This document shows, piece after piece, positions 1 through 6,287 of a DNA stretch of 8,822 nt. The DNA is taken from positions 1-8,822 of the forward strand of contig JAHDWA010000163.1 in the NCBI GenBank assembly GCA_023382535.1, given 5' to 3'. Origin of the DNA: Anaerolineae bacterium. GTDB taxonomy: Bacteria > Chloroflexota > Anaerolineae > 4572-78 > J111. The first letter of the stretch is position 1; each line of letters starts with the position of its first letter. Made by a program: the position numbers and the translations under genes. The notes below the pieces were generated by a model. It worked only from the letters and a program-made list of their open reading frames with translations. It was not told where the DNA came from and did no database searches.

Positions 1-1610
1 TGACCGAGGCCGAGGTAGTGGACGGCGCCTGGCCACCCCAACCCTTCTGGCAGCCCGCGGCGGCAGTTGATCCGGCCTGCGAGTACGGCGGCGAGATCAA
101 GAGTATCGAAGCATTGGACGATATGACCGTTAAATTTAGCCTGTGCTATCCTGATGTCGCTTTTCCGTCCAAATTAGCTTCGCCTTCGTTCAATATCTAT
201 CCTGCCGAGTACCTGGAAGAAACCGGCGGTACTGGCGATCTCCTCGATAAGCCGATTGGCACCGGGCCGTATCAGTTGGCAGATTGGCAGAAAGGCGACA
301 GTATCAGCTTTCAGCGGTTTGAAGATTATTGGGGTGAGCCAGCCAAGAGCGAAAATCTGGCCTTTCGCTGGAGCACCGAAGCGGCGCAGCGGCTGCTTGA
401 GCTTCAAGCAGGTACGGTTGATGGCATTGATAACCCTGCCCCCGATGACTTTGCCACGATTGAAGCGGACAGCAGCCTGACGGCTTATCCCCGCCCTGGG
501 ATCAACCTCTTTTATCTGGGCTTTAACCGCACCTATCCGCCCTTTGACAATGAAAAAGTACGCCAGGCGCTCTCCTACGCCATTGACAAGCAGCGGATTG
601 TGGATAATTTCTTTCCTGCCGGTTCCGAAGTGGCGAATTACGTGACGCCCTGCTCCCTGGTCGGCGGCTGTGAGGGTCCGGCCTGGCCAGAGCGTGATGT
701 GGAAAAAGCCAAAGAGCTGCTGGCCGAAGCGGGTTTTCCTGACGGTTTTGATACCCAGATTGCCTACCGGGACGTGGTGCGGGCCTATCTGCCGGAGCCG
801 GGGGTAGTAGCCCAGGACCTTCAGGCTCAACTGAAAGACGTGGGGATTAACGCGGAAATCGAGGTGATGGAAAGCGGCGCTTTTGTAGATGCAGCCGTGC
901 AGGGCCGTCTCGAATCGCTTTACCTGCTGGGTCAAAACGCCGATTATCCTGATGTAACGAACTTCATGGATTATCACTTTGGAGCCGGGGCGACGGAGCT
1001 GTTTGGCGAAGGGTTTACCGATATTCAAGATATTTTGAAGCAGGCGGCCAGCCTGTCGGATCAGGCCGAGCGCAACGAACTGTACGCCCAGGCCAATGAA
1101 CTGCTTCTCCAGCATGTCCCTATGGTGCCGATTGCTCATGGCGGTTCGGCCACTGTTTTCAAAGCGACCGTCGAGGGCGCCCACGCCTCGCCGGTGGGCG
1201 ATGAACAATTTGCGGTGATGGAAATTCCGGGACAGGACACCCTGGTCTGGATGCAGGGGGCCGAACCCATCAGCGCCTACTGCGCCGATGAAAATGATGG
1301 CGAAACTGCCCGTTTGTGCGAGCAGGTTGGCGAGCCGCTGCTGCGTTTTGCCGTAGGTGGGGCAGAAGTGGTACCCGCCCTGGCCGAGAGCTACGAGGTC
1401 AACGAGGAACTGACCGAGTGGACGCTCAAGCTGCGGCCCGGCGTCAAATTCCACGATGGCAGCGATCTCGATGCCCAGGACGTGCTGACGACGTTTGAAG
1501 TTCAGTGGGATGCGGCCCATCCCCTGCACACCGGGCGCAGCGGCGACTTTGTTTACTTCCAGATCTACTTCGGTGCGTTCAAGAACGCGCCGCCGGAGCC
1601 GGCCCAGTAA
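1..1610 (+). CDS. ABC transporter family-5 solute-binding protein, 5' end missing
   Basis: The reading frame is open from the first bases (codons from position 3) to TAA at 1608-1610, so the N-terminus, including any lipoprotein signal, lies outside the window. The product is an extracytoplasmic binding protein of the SBP_bac_5 (peptide/nickel/oligopeptide) family that delivers a ligand to an ABC importer. Family hallmarks include PIGTGPYQLADWQKGD followed by the F-x-x-YWG stretch (about 250-340), the FYLGFNRTYPPFDNEKVRQA region with its ALSYAID (about 510-590), and the Cys-rich PCSLVGGCEGPAWP stretch leading to EKAKELLAEAGFPDGF (about 645-750). The last roughly 124 residues (from about 1236) are odd: they read like the N-terminal lobe of the same family (EVVPALAESYEV, LRPGVKFHDGSDLDAQDV). 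The protein therefore seems to carry a C-terminal partial repeat of the domain. The ligand cannot be told from sequence. No permease of the matching DppB/DppC type is in view. Confidence 0.93.
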   Translation, partial: TEAEVVDGAWPPQPFWQPAAAVDPACEYGGEIKSIEALDDMTVKFSLCYPDVAFPSKLASPSFNIYPAEYLEETGGTGDLLDKPIGTGPYQLADWQKGDSISFQRFEDYWGEPAKSENLAFRWSTEAAQRLLELQAGTVDGIDNPAPDDFATIEADSSLTAYPRPGINLFYLGFNRTYPPFDNEKVRQALSYAIDKQRIVDNFFPAGSEVANYVTPCSLVGGCEGPAWPERDVEKAKELLAEAGFPDGFDTQIAYRDVVRAYLPEPGVVAQDLQAQLKDVGINAEIEVMESGAFVDAAVQGRLESLYLLGQNADYPDVTNFMDYHFGAGATELFGEGFTDIQDILKQAASLSDQAERNELYAQANELLLQHVPMVPIAHGGSATVFKATVEGAHASPVGDEQFAVMEIPGQDTLVWMQGAEPISAYCADENDGETARLCEQVGEPLLRFAVGGAEVVPALAESYEVNEELTEWTLKLRPGVKFHDGSDLDAQDVLTTFEVQWDAAHPLHTGRSGDFVYFQIYFGAFKNAPPEPAQ

Positions 1611-1668
1611 GCCGGGAAACCCCGCGGCCTGCTTTGAGCGGTCCGTTGTAGAAGTTCAGTGAATCAAT

Positions 1669-1710
1669 AAAGCTGGCCTATTCTTTTGAGAAATGGGCCA
1701 GCTTTTGTTT
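1669..1710 (+). terminator. Rho-independent terminator, probably bidirectional
   Basis: Arms 1669-1682 and 1692-1705 form a 14-bp stem with one G-U pair and a 9-base loop. The outer ten pairs are AAAGCTGGCC with GGCCAGCTTT. The T-rich tail TTGTTT follows on the plus strand, 58 bases after the binding-protein stop. On the minus strand the stem is followed by TTTATTGATT, so it may also end transcription arriving from the convergent DUF1697 gene. Confidence 0.88.
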
Positions 1711-1713
1711 AGG

Positions 1714-1743
1714 CAAGTGCCAGTCACCTTTAGCCTGAGCAGT
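1714..1743 (+). repeat. 30-bp repeat, left copy of an inverted pair
   Basis: The sequence begins CAAGTGCCAGTCACC and is the exact reverse complement of 5239-5268 over all 30 bases; the match stops at both ends (1713 and 1744 do not pair with 5269 and 5238). It sits between the terminator and the end of the DUF1697 gene, 10 bases from that gene's stop codon. A shorter related copy lies at 5315-5336. With the right copy it brackets the minus-strand gene block. Confidence 0.9.
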
Positions 1744-1753
1744 CATAAGCAGG

Positions 1754-2287
1754 TTATGCATATTTCGCCGCCATCTTTTTGACGGTCGTGATGTTGCGCA
1801 TGGTCGCCGGCATGCCGAGCGTTTTTTCGAGCAAGGCTCCCGAAAACTGGGATTCGCTCATCTTCTTGCGGCAGAGCCAATAAACTTCGGTTCCATTGAT
1901 CTTGAACTCGTCAATTTCCGTGGTAAAAGCCAGCAGTTTTTGTTGTGCTGCCTCGCCGGGAGTGTCGCCCAGGAAGGCGACATAGAGGTTGTGACTGTCT
2001 GCATCCGGCTCTTTGAAGGGTTTGTAACGGGCAATTTCCCCCAGTTCGGCGGTTGTGCGGTTGAATGTCGCCACTGCATACCCCAGGGCCGCTTGTAAAG
2101 CCTCTTCGATCTGCCGTTCCAGCGCCTTTTTGTCCGGCTCGGTTGACTCAAAGATGACATTCCCGCTGGCGATGAAGGTCTCGACGTTGGTGAAGCCCAT
2201 CGCTTCAAACAGGCGGCGGAGGTGGTCCATTTTGACGGTATGCCCGCCGACGTTGATGGCTCGTAAGAAGGCTACATATTTGGGCAT
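1754..2287 (-). CDS. DUF1697 family protein
   Basis: This 177-residue protein has the full usual length of the DUF1697 family, whose biochemical role is not established. Visible family features are the N-terminal VAFLRAINVGG (residues 5-15), the IASGNVIFES strand (about 39-48), a central HNLYVAFLGDTP segment (about 99-110) and the C-terminal MRNITTVKKM. There is no signal peptide or membrane segment, so it is probably cytoplasmic. ATG at 2285-2287 starts it. No clear Shine-Dalgarno sequence precedes it, but its start lies five bases after the DUF433 stop, so translation probably follows from the upstream gene. It converges on the solute-binding protein gene across a shared terminator. Confidence 0.9.
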   Translation of the reverse strand: MPKYVAFLRAINVGGHTVKMDHLRRLFEAMGFTNVETFIASGNVIFESTEPDKKALERQIEEALQAALGYAVATFNRTTAELGEIARYKPFKEPDADSHNLYVAFLGDTPGEAAQQKLLAFTTEIDEFKINGTEVYWLCRKKMSESQFSGALLEKTLGMPATMRNITTVKKMAAKYA

Positions 2288-2292
2288 GAGTA

Positions 2293-2511
2293 CTACCGAT
2301 GCGGCAAAGCTTTATTAGCAAACAAAAAGCATGCTTGAATATCTTCTTGAGTTAACCCCTCGTATTCTTCCAGAATCTCAGTAATACTTGCCCCGTGAGC
2401 CAATAAGCCAAGAATATACTCAACGGTTAAGCGCGTGCCCTTTATGACCGGCTTGCCGACCATTATTTTGGGATTAAGGGTAATACGTTCAAGCAACTGC
2501 TGTTCTGTCAT
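2293..2511 (-). CDS. DUF433 domain protein (possible antitoxin-type regulator)
   Basis: This 72-residue protein matches the DUF433 pattern from end to end: LERITLNPKIMVGKPVIKGTR (about 7-27, written here from the visible family signature NP-x-I-x-x-GKPVIKGTR), VEYILGLLAHG (about 30-40), then an EILEEYEGLTQEDIQA helix pair (about 45-60). The domain has a winged-helix-like fold. Such genes are often found beside a DUF5615 PIN-like gene and are then read as antitoxins. Here the gene downstream is DUF1697 instead, and no PIN-like partner is visible. The start ATG has a strong GGAGG (2521-2525) nine bases upstream. Function as an antitoxin is inference only. Confidence 0.88.
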   Translation of the reverse strand: MTEQQLLERITLNPKIMVGKPVIKGTRLTVEYILGLLAHGASITEILEEYEGLTQEDIQACFLFANKALPHR

Positions 2512-2519
2512 CGGTATTT

Positions 2520-2539
2520 ACCTCCACTCTGCAATTATA
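2520..2539 (-). promoter_or_regulatory. -10 box and ribosome binding site for the DUF433-DUF1697 pair
   Basis: On the minus strand a perfect TATAAT lies at 2539-2534, followed by GGAGGT at 2525-2520 and the ATG at 2511. At 17-bp spacing the -35 position holds only CAACTG, a poor match. The predicted leader is short, about 15 bases. Confidence 0.55.
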
Positions 2540-2605
2540 CCCTAAAATATTGAAAACAGTTGTATTACCTTGCCGCCTGGTTTGCCGAATGAATTAATCA
2601 GCGCC

Positions 2606-2630
2606 AAAAGAGTTGAACCCCACGAACTCT
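2606..2630 (-). terminator. Weak hairpin after the beta-helix gene
   Basis: Read on the minus strand, AGAGTT (2630-2625) pairs with AACTCT (2614-2609) around a 10-base loop and is followed by a short run of T. It lies about 70 bases past the stop of the secreted protein gene. The stem is only six pairs, so the call is tentative. Confidence 0.3.
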
Positions 2631-2697
2631 AACAGGATTTTGCTGCCTCAGAGGGTGTTGGGGGAGGGGGAGACCCTACCGGCTTGCTCTCTTTAAC

Positions 2698-4200
2698 CTA
2701 CGACCCCTGCAAAATAAGGGGAAGATATAGATGCTGAAAGTTTACTGTTTCATCTGCACCGAGATCGGGTAGAGTTAAACTACGAGGCTCACCATCAATA
2801 TCAGCCGTCAGACCAGTGCTGACTCCTCTGTCTATTGCCGCTGAACCGACTCCTAAATGATAGCCATCAACAGTGAACATAGGATTCCCGTTAAACTCGC
2901 TACTGCGATTAAAAGTCCCTGCCCCAGCCATGTTGCTTCCGTTATTAAACCATAAAATACCGTCAAGATTGATTGTATTCCCACTTGACGCGGTAATACC
3001 TAGCATATGATTGGCCAAGATAGTATTGGTTAGAGTCATCGGGCTGGGGGTTGGATTAGTGGTTGAAATGCACAAGCCACTCCCATCTCCGCCACTGTTT
3101 CGAGCCACAGTGGTATGAAACAGGTTAGCCGTTCCCTCAGAAATGAAGCCTCCCGCTCCCGACCCCTGCCCTAATAGATGATTGTCAATGATAACGGTAT
3201 TAGTCAGGGTTGGGCTACTTACATTAAAATACACGCCTCCACCAAGAGCGGTTGCTGTACCTATCGCTTCAACTCGATTGGCCTGAATGATATTGTCTTC
3301 CATAGTCAGTTTATTAGCGTATTGCACATATAGCCCGCCCCCTTTTGCCACATAATTCGGGTTTACCGTACTCCCCATAACTCTGACCAGATTACCCTGA
3401 ATAACGTTGCTAATGAGACTAACTTCCATATTAATGTCTGGGTAAACAGCTAGAGTTACCCCACCACCTAATGCCAGGTTATCAACTACATTAACCGTAT
3501 TACTCACAATAGTGTTGTTGACCAGGCTCGTTGGTCCACTAGCAACCAGAGCGACTCCACCTCCGCCTAGACCTCCATTGTTGTTAGCAATGTAATTGTT
3601 TTGGAGAGTCCCGGTTATTCCAAAGGCATGAATACCCCCACCGATAGGACCATTTGAACTATCCTGTTCTGTAGCGTTTCCATTAATAATGCGTAATCCG
3701 CTAATAGTTACACTGATAGGTGCAATGGCAGGGTACGGTACAAGGGGAGGAGCCTCAATATTAAATACCCGTCCTGCCCCTTGAGCGTCAAGGGTAGTCG
3801 GATTAGCGATGGGATTAGAGATAGCCCAATTGGTAATGGTATACCCACCGCGAATAGTAATTGATTTGCTAATATAGACAGACTGAGTAACGGTCTTAGT
3901 GTTGTACCCAGCTCGCGTAAATACACCGGTATATGCGCCAGCGGCCACTCGAATTTCATCGCCCGAGACCGATTGATCTACCGCATACTGTACGGTAGCG
4001 CAGGGAACCAGGGGATTCAGACAGTTGCTACTGTCGCTACCCAGCGGAATTGGAGCTACATAACGAGGCCCTGCAGCATAGACGACGAGAGAGCCAAGTG
4101 TAAAACCTTTGCTGAGAATAATAAATACTCCCAGTGAGGTAAGGATCAATATTAAGCCTAGACTCAATGACATAAACAGTTGTTTTTGTTTAGAATTCAT
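2698..4200 (-). CDS. Secreted parallel beta-helix protein with choice-of-anchor-Q-like C-terminus
   Basis: This 500-residue protein is predicted to be exported: a short K-containing N-terminus is followed by a hydrophobic stretch (about 8-29) and a possible cleavage region at VVYAAG (39-44). Residues 47-95 (RYVAPIPLGSDSSNC...PCATVQYAVD...GDEIRVAAGAYTG) are the typical opening of right-handed beta-helix, pectin-lyase-fold surface proteins. Cys60 and Cys67 may form a disulfide. Six glycine-rich turns (187-189, 211-214, 245-247, 287-289, 320-322, 348-351) alternate with N-rich strands such as NNTIVSN and DNIIQAN, marking successive coils. Residues 447-484 (YHLGVGSAAIDRG ... DIDGEPRS ... DLGADE) match the choice-of-anchor Q pattern. 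The protein ends LYLPLILQGS. No catalytic residues can be named, so an enzyme or an adhesin are both possible. The gene is visibly less GC-rich than its neighbours (27 of 60 bases in 3001-3060). ATG at 4200 lacks a clear Shine-Dalgarno sequence. Confidence 0.88.
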   Translation of the reverse strand: MNSKQKQLFMSLSLGLILILTSLGVFIILSKGFTLGSLVVYAAGPRYVAPIPLGSDSSNCLNPLVPCATVQYAVDQSVSGDEIRVAAGAYTGVFTRAGYNTKTVTQSVYISKSITIRGGYTITNWAISNPIANPTTLDAQGAGRVFNIEAPPLVPYPAIAPISVTISGLRIINGNATEQDSSNGPIGGGIHAFGITGTLQNNYIANNNGGLGGGGVALVASGPTSLVNNTIVSNTVNVVDNLALGGGVTLAVYPDINMEVSLISNVIQGNLVRVMGSTVNPNYVAKGGGLYVQYANKLTMEDNIIQANRVEAIGTATALGGGVYFNVSSPTLTNTVIIDNHLLGQGSGAGGFISEGTANLFHTTVARNSGGDGSGLCISTTNPTPSPMTLTNTILANHMLGITASSGNTINLDGILWFNNGSNMAGAGTFNRSSEFNGNPMFTVDGYHLGVGSAAIDRGVSTGLTADIDGEPRSLTLPDLGADETVNFQHLYLPLILQGS

Positions 4201-4258
4201 TGCATGGCCGGTTGATGTTGCTGCTTATTTCCTGAATCTTTGAATATAAGTCGTCCCC

Positions 4259-5158
4259 TTACTCCCCCGCCGCCTCGATCTCAAACCCCGCCAAATGTTC
4301 CAGCGCCTTGACCAGGGCGTGGTTGCCTTCGCTGCCGAGGCCCTGCGCTTGTAGGGTGCGGTAGAGCTGGAAGATGAGGGCCGTACCGGGCAGGGGCACG
4401 CCCAATTCGTCGGCGGCGTCGAGGACGAGGCGGATGTCCTTTTGCTGCAGGTCAATGGTAAAGCCGGGCCGCCAATCGCGCTGCAAAATCTGCGGACCGC
4501 GGTTGCTCAACATCCAGCTACCGGCGGCCCCGGCGCTGACCGCTTCCAGCGTTTTAGCCAGGTCTACCCCGCCGGCCTGGGCAAAGAGCAGCGCTTCGCA
4601 CATCGCCAGGCAGTTGCCGACCACCAAAATCTGGTTGACCAGCTTGACCGTTTGCCCCGCTCCAATCGGCCCGACGTGGGTGATCTTCTTGCCGATGGCC
4701 TGAAACACCGGCTGCGCCCGCTCGAAATCGGCCGCCTCGCCGCCGACCATAATGGACAGCGTGCCCTTGGCCGCGCCTTCGCTGCCGCCGCTGACCGGCG
4801 CGTCGAGCATGGCCACCCCTTTCTCGGCCAGCGCAGCGGCCAGCTTTCGGGTAGCCAGCGGGCTAATGGTGCTGCAATCAATGAGCAGACTGCCGGCTTT
4901 AGCGTCCTGAACAATGCTCTGGTCGCCCAGGATGACCGCTTCCACGTCGGGCGTGTCGCTGACGCAGACCAGCACTACATCGCTCTGCGCGGCGACATCG
5001 GCGGGGTTGCGCCCGGCCCTGGCCCCGGCCGCGACCAGCGGCTCCATTTTACTGGCGGTGCGGTTCCAGACCGTCAGCGGAAAACCGGCTTTCAACAGAT
5101 TGTGAGCCATACCCTGGCCCATGATGCCCAGCCCAACAAAACCAATATTTTCAGTCAT
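4259..5158 (-). CDS. 3-hydroxyisobutyrate dehydrogenase-family oxidoreductase (beta-hydroxyacid dehydrogenase)
   Basis: This 299-residue protein has the normal length of the beta-hydroxyacid dehydrogenase family, which interconverts small 3-hydroxy acids and semialdehydes (3-hydroxyisobutyrate, tartronate semialdehyde and others) using NAD(P). The N-terminal Rossmann domain shows FVGLGIMG (7-14, GxGxxG) and the basic WNRT after strand two (31-34), which hints at NADP(H) preference. The substrate motif DAPVSGG is at 119-125. The family's catalytic lysine is K172 in [11 protein letters not shown], with N175 close by, and KD at 240-241 sits in the C-terminal helical domain. The exact substrate cannot be assigned. 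AGGAGG at 5168-5163 lies four bases before the ATG, and a promoter candidate lies just upstream. The beta-helix gene begins 58 bases past its stop, so readthrough into that gene is possible. Confidence 0.93.
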   Translation of the reverse strand: MTENIGFVGLGIMGQGMAHNLLKAGFPLTVWNRTASKMEPLVAAGARAGRNPADVAAQSDVVLVCVSDTPDVEAVILGDQSIVQDAKAGSLLIDCSTISPLATRKLAAALAEKGVAMLDAPVSGGSEGAAKGTLSIMVGGEAADFERAQPVFQAIGKKITHVGPIGAGQTVKLVNQILVVGNCLAMCEALLFAQAGGVDLAKTLEAVSAGAAGSWMLSNRGPQILQRDWRPGFTIDLQQKDIRLVLDAADELGVPLPGTALIFQLYRTLQAQGLGSEGNHALVKALEHLAGFEIEAAGE

Positions 5159-5162
5159 AAGT

Positions 5163-5216
5163 CCTCCTTAGTTAAGATAATCAGCCTATCGTACCATTGA
5201 TTTCCTAATCGAGCAA
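5163..5216 (-). promoter_or_regulatory. Promoter and Shine-Dalgarno site of the dehydrogenase gene
   Basis: On the minus strand TTGCTC (5216-5211), a 17-base spacer and TACGAT (5193-5188) preceded by TGG form an extended -10 promoter candidate. AGGAGG at 5168-5163 follows, four bases from the ATG. The -35 half matches the consensus only in TTG. Confidence 0.5.
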
Positions 5217-5238
5217 TCAGATTCAGGAGTTGAAGGTA

Positions 5239-5268
5239 ACTGCTCAGGCTAAAGGTGACTGGCACTTG
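5239..5268 (-). repeat. 30-bp repeat, right copy of an inverted pair
   Basis: This copy is the exact reverse complement of 1714-1743. Bases 5253-5267 (AGGTGACTGGCACTT) also pair perfectly with 5315-5329, so this copy doubles as the left arm of a local palindrome. Confidence 0.9.
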
Positions 5269-5314
5269 GTCAGCCCTAAGCTTTGCTGTTCTCAATCGCC
5301 TTGCCAAAGGAGAA

Positions 5315-5336
5315 AAGTGCCAGTCACCTGAGTAGT
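5315..5336 (+). repeat. Short third copy of the repeat, right arm of a local palindrome
   Basis: AAGTGCCAGTCACCT at 5315-5329 is the perfect inverse of 5253-5267. Continuing through GAGTAGT, the copy aligns with the 30-bp unit if a 7-base segment is missing and one base differs. The arms are separated by 47 bases. The whole (5239-5336) resembles a REP/BIME-like or MITE-like palindromic unit, although no transposase is nearby. Confidence 0.8.
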
Positions 5337-5357
5337 AACGGCTGAAGAAAGGTTCAC

Positions 5358-5386
5358 TTGCCAAATTGTCCAGCCGATTGTAGAAT
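5358..5386 (+). promoter_or_regulatory. Sigma70-like promoter of the amino acid transporter operon
   Basis: TTGCCA (5358-5363) and TAGAAT (5381-5386) each match five of six consensus bases and are exactly 17 bases apart. Transcription would start near 5393, giving a leader of roughly 85 bases before the permease ATG at 5478. Confidence 0.6.
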
Positions 5387-5477
5387 GGTTCACCTGCACT
5401 GGCTAACCGGCTCCTCATCCAAGCAGCTTCAAGTCGAACCGCGCCTGACTTTTCATGCCGAAAGATGACCTCGTCCC

Positions 5478-6287
5478 ATGAAAACAGTTTCAAAATTCCC
5501 CTGGTGGTTTCTCGTTATTGCTTTAGCCGGGCTGTTCTTGTTTTATTCGTTTTATAACGATCAAACCTATGCCGAAATTTTCGTCTTTCTAAAGGAAGGC
5601 ATTTTCACCACCATTAAGGTCACGTTGATCGCTTATGTCATCGCCGTGACCATTGGCCTGCTGACCGGCCTGGCCCGCGTTTCTAAAAATCCAGTTATCT
5701 ATAATGTCGCTACCCTGTATGTCCAGGTGATGCGCGGTGTGCCGATTCTGGTGACGATTCTGTATACCGCCTTCGTGGTGACACCCTGGGCGATTGCGGC
5801 GATTAATGGCCTGGGGACCTGGCTGGCCGAAGCGGGAGTGCTGCCGGCGGACAACCCGCTGGCGGCTCTGCAAATTCGCAGGGTGGATTTTGTAGCGCGG
5901 GCCATTATCGCCCTCGCTATCAGTTACGGCGCTTTTTCCGCCGAGATCTTTCGGGCCGGTATTGAATCCATTGGCCGGGGACAGATGGAAGCGGCCCGTT
6001 CGCTGGGCATGAGCTATATTCAGGCGATGCGTTACATCATTTTGCCCCAGGCGGTGCGGCGGGTCTTGCCGCCGCTGGGCAATGACTTTATCGCTATGCT
6101 CAAAGAGTCGTCGCTCGTATCCGCCTTGGGCGTGCGCGATATTACGCAATTGGGCAAATTGTACGCCTCCAGCTCGTTCCGCTACCTGGAAACTTATACG
6201 GCGGTCGCATTTCTGTATTTGACGATGACGCTGGTGCTGTCGCTGGCGGTCAAAGGGATGGAAAGAAAGCTAAAAACGGATGAGTGA
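5478..6287 (+). CDS. Polar amino acid ABC transporter permease (HisM/GlnP type)
   Basis: This 269-residue inner-membrane protein forms the channel of a polar amino acid importer. Hydrophobic segments are seen at about 10-23, 42-64, 80-104, 138-157 and 240-258. [11 protein letters not shown] (86-96) is typical of the His/Glu/Gln permease family. The ATPase-contacting EAA loop is clear: [20 protein letters not shown] (171-190), followed by [15 protein letters not shown] loop of about 30 residues (109-137) sits between the conserved helices. ATG 5478 gives the N-terminus expected for the family, but it has no clear Shine-Dalgarno sequence. The stop overlaps the ATPase start (ATGAGTGA), so the two genes are translationally coupled. 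Only one permease gene is present, so it probably works as a homodimer. Its substrate is unknown and no family-3 binding protein gene is adjacent in the window. Confidence 0.94.
   Translation: MKTVSKFPWWFLVIALAGLFLFYSFYNDQTYAEIFVFLKEGIFTTIKVTLIAYVIAVTIGLLTGLARVSKNPVIYNVATLYVQVMRGVPILVTILYTAFVVTPWAIAAINGLGTWLAEAGVLPADNPLAALQIRRVDFVARAIIALAISYGAFSAEIFRAGIESIGRGQMEAARSLGMSYIQAMRYIILPQAVRRVLPPLGNDFIAMLKESSLVSALGVRDITQLGKLYASSSFRYLETYTAVAFLYLTMTLVLSLAVKGMERKLKTDE

Larger units (their letters stand above)
5159..5477. other. Divergent intergenic region with promoters and palindromic repeat
   Basis: The 319 bases separate the minus-strand dehydrogenase from the plus-strand permease. They hold a promoter for each side, the right copy of the 30-bp inverted repeat, and a shorter inverted copy. 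Between 5345 and 5405 two imperfect direct copies about 36 bases apart share GGTTCAC followed by CTGC or TTGC. A 112-codon minus-strand frame runs through the whole gap (5493-5155), but I do not accept it as a gene. Confidence 0.6.

Noticed and set aside
174..1529. 451-codon open frame on the minus strand
   Set aside because: It lies wholly antisense to the well-supported solute-binding protein gene. Its translation shows no recognisable domain, as expected for a shadow of a GC-rich coding frame.
2652..2671. G-rich run as a G-quadruplex
   Set aside because: Only three runs of three or more G are present (GGG, GGGGG, GGGGG), so a standard three-tier quadruplex lacks its fourth run.
4243..4248. 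TATATT as the -10 box of the beta-helix gene
   Set aside because: The -10 match is fair, but 16-17 bases upstream there is only GC-rich coding sequence with no -35 resemblance. Readthrough from the dehydrogenase is equally plausible.
4442..5200. 252-codon open frame on the plus strand
   Set aside because: It is antisense to the dehydrogenase, whose motifs are complete. The translation is low-complexity (rich in A, G, R, Q) and has no family signature.
1704..5280. Target-site duplication flanking the inverted-repeat pair
   Set aside because: The bases outside the repeats (TTTGTTTAGG on the left, GTCAGCCCTAAG on the right) share no direct repeat, so a transposon insertion is not directly supported.
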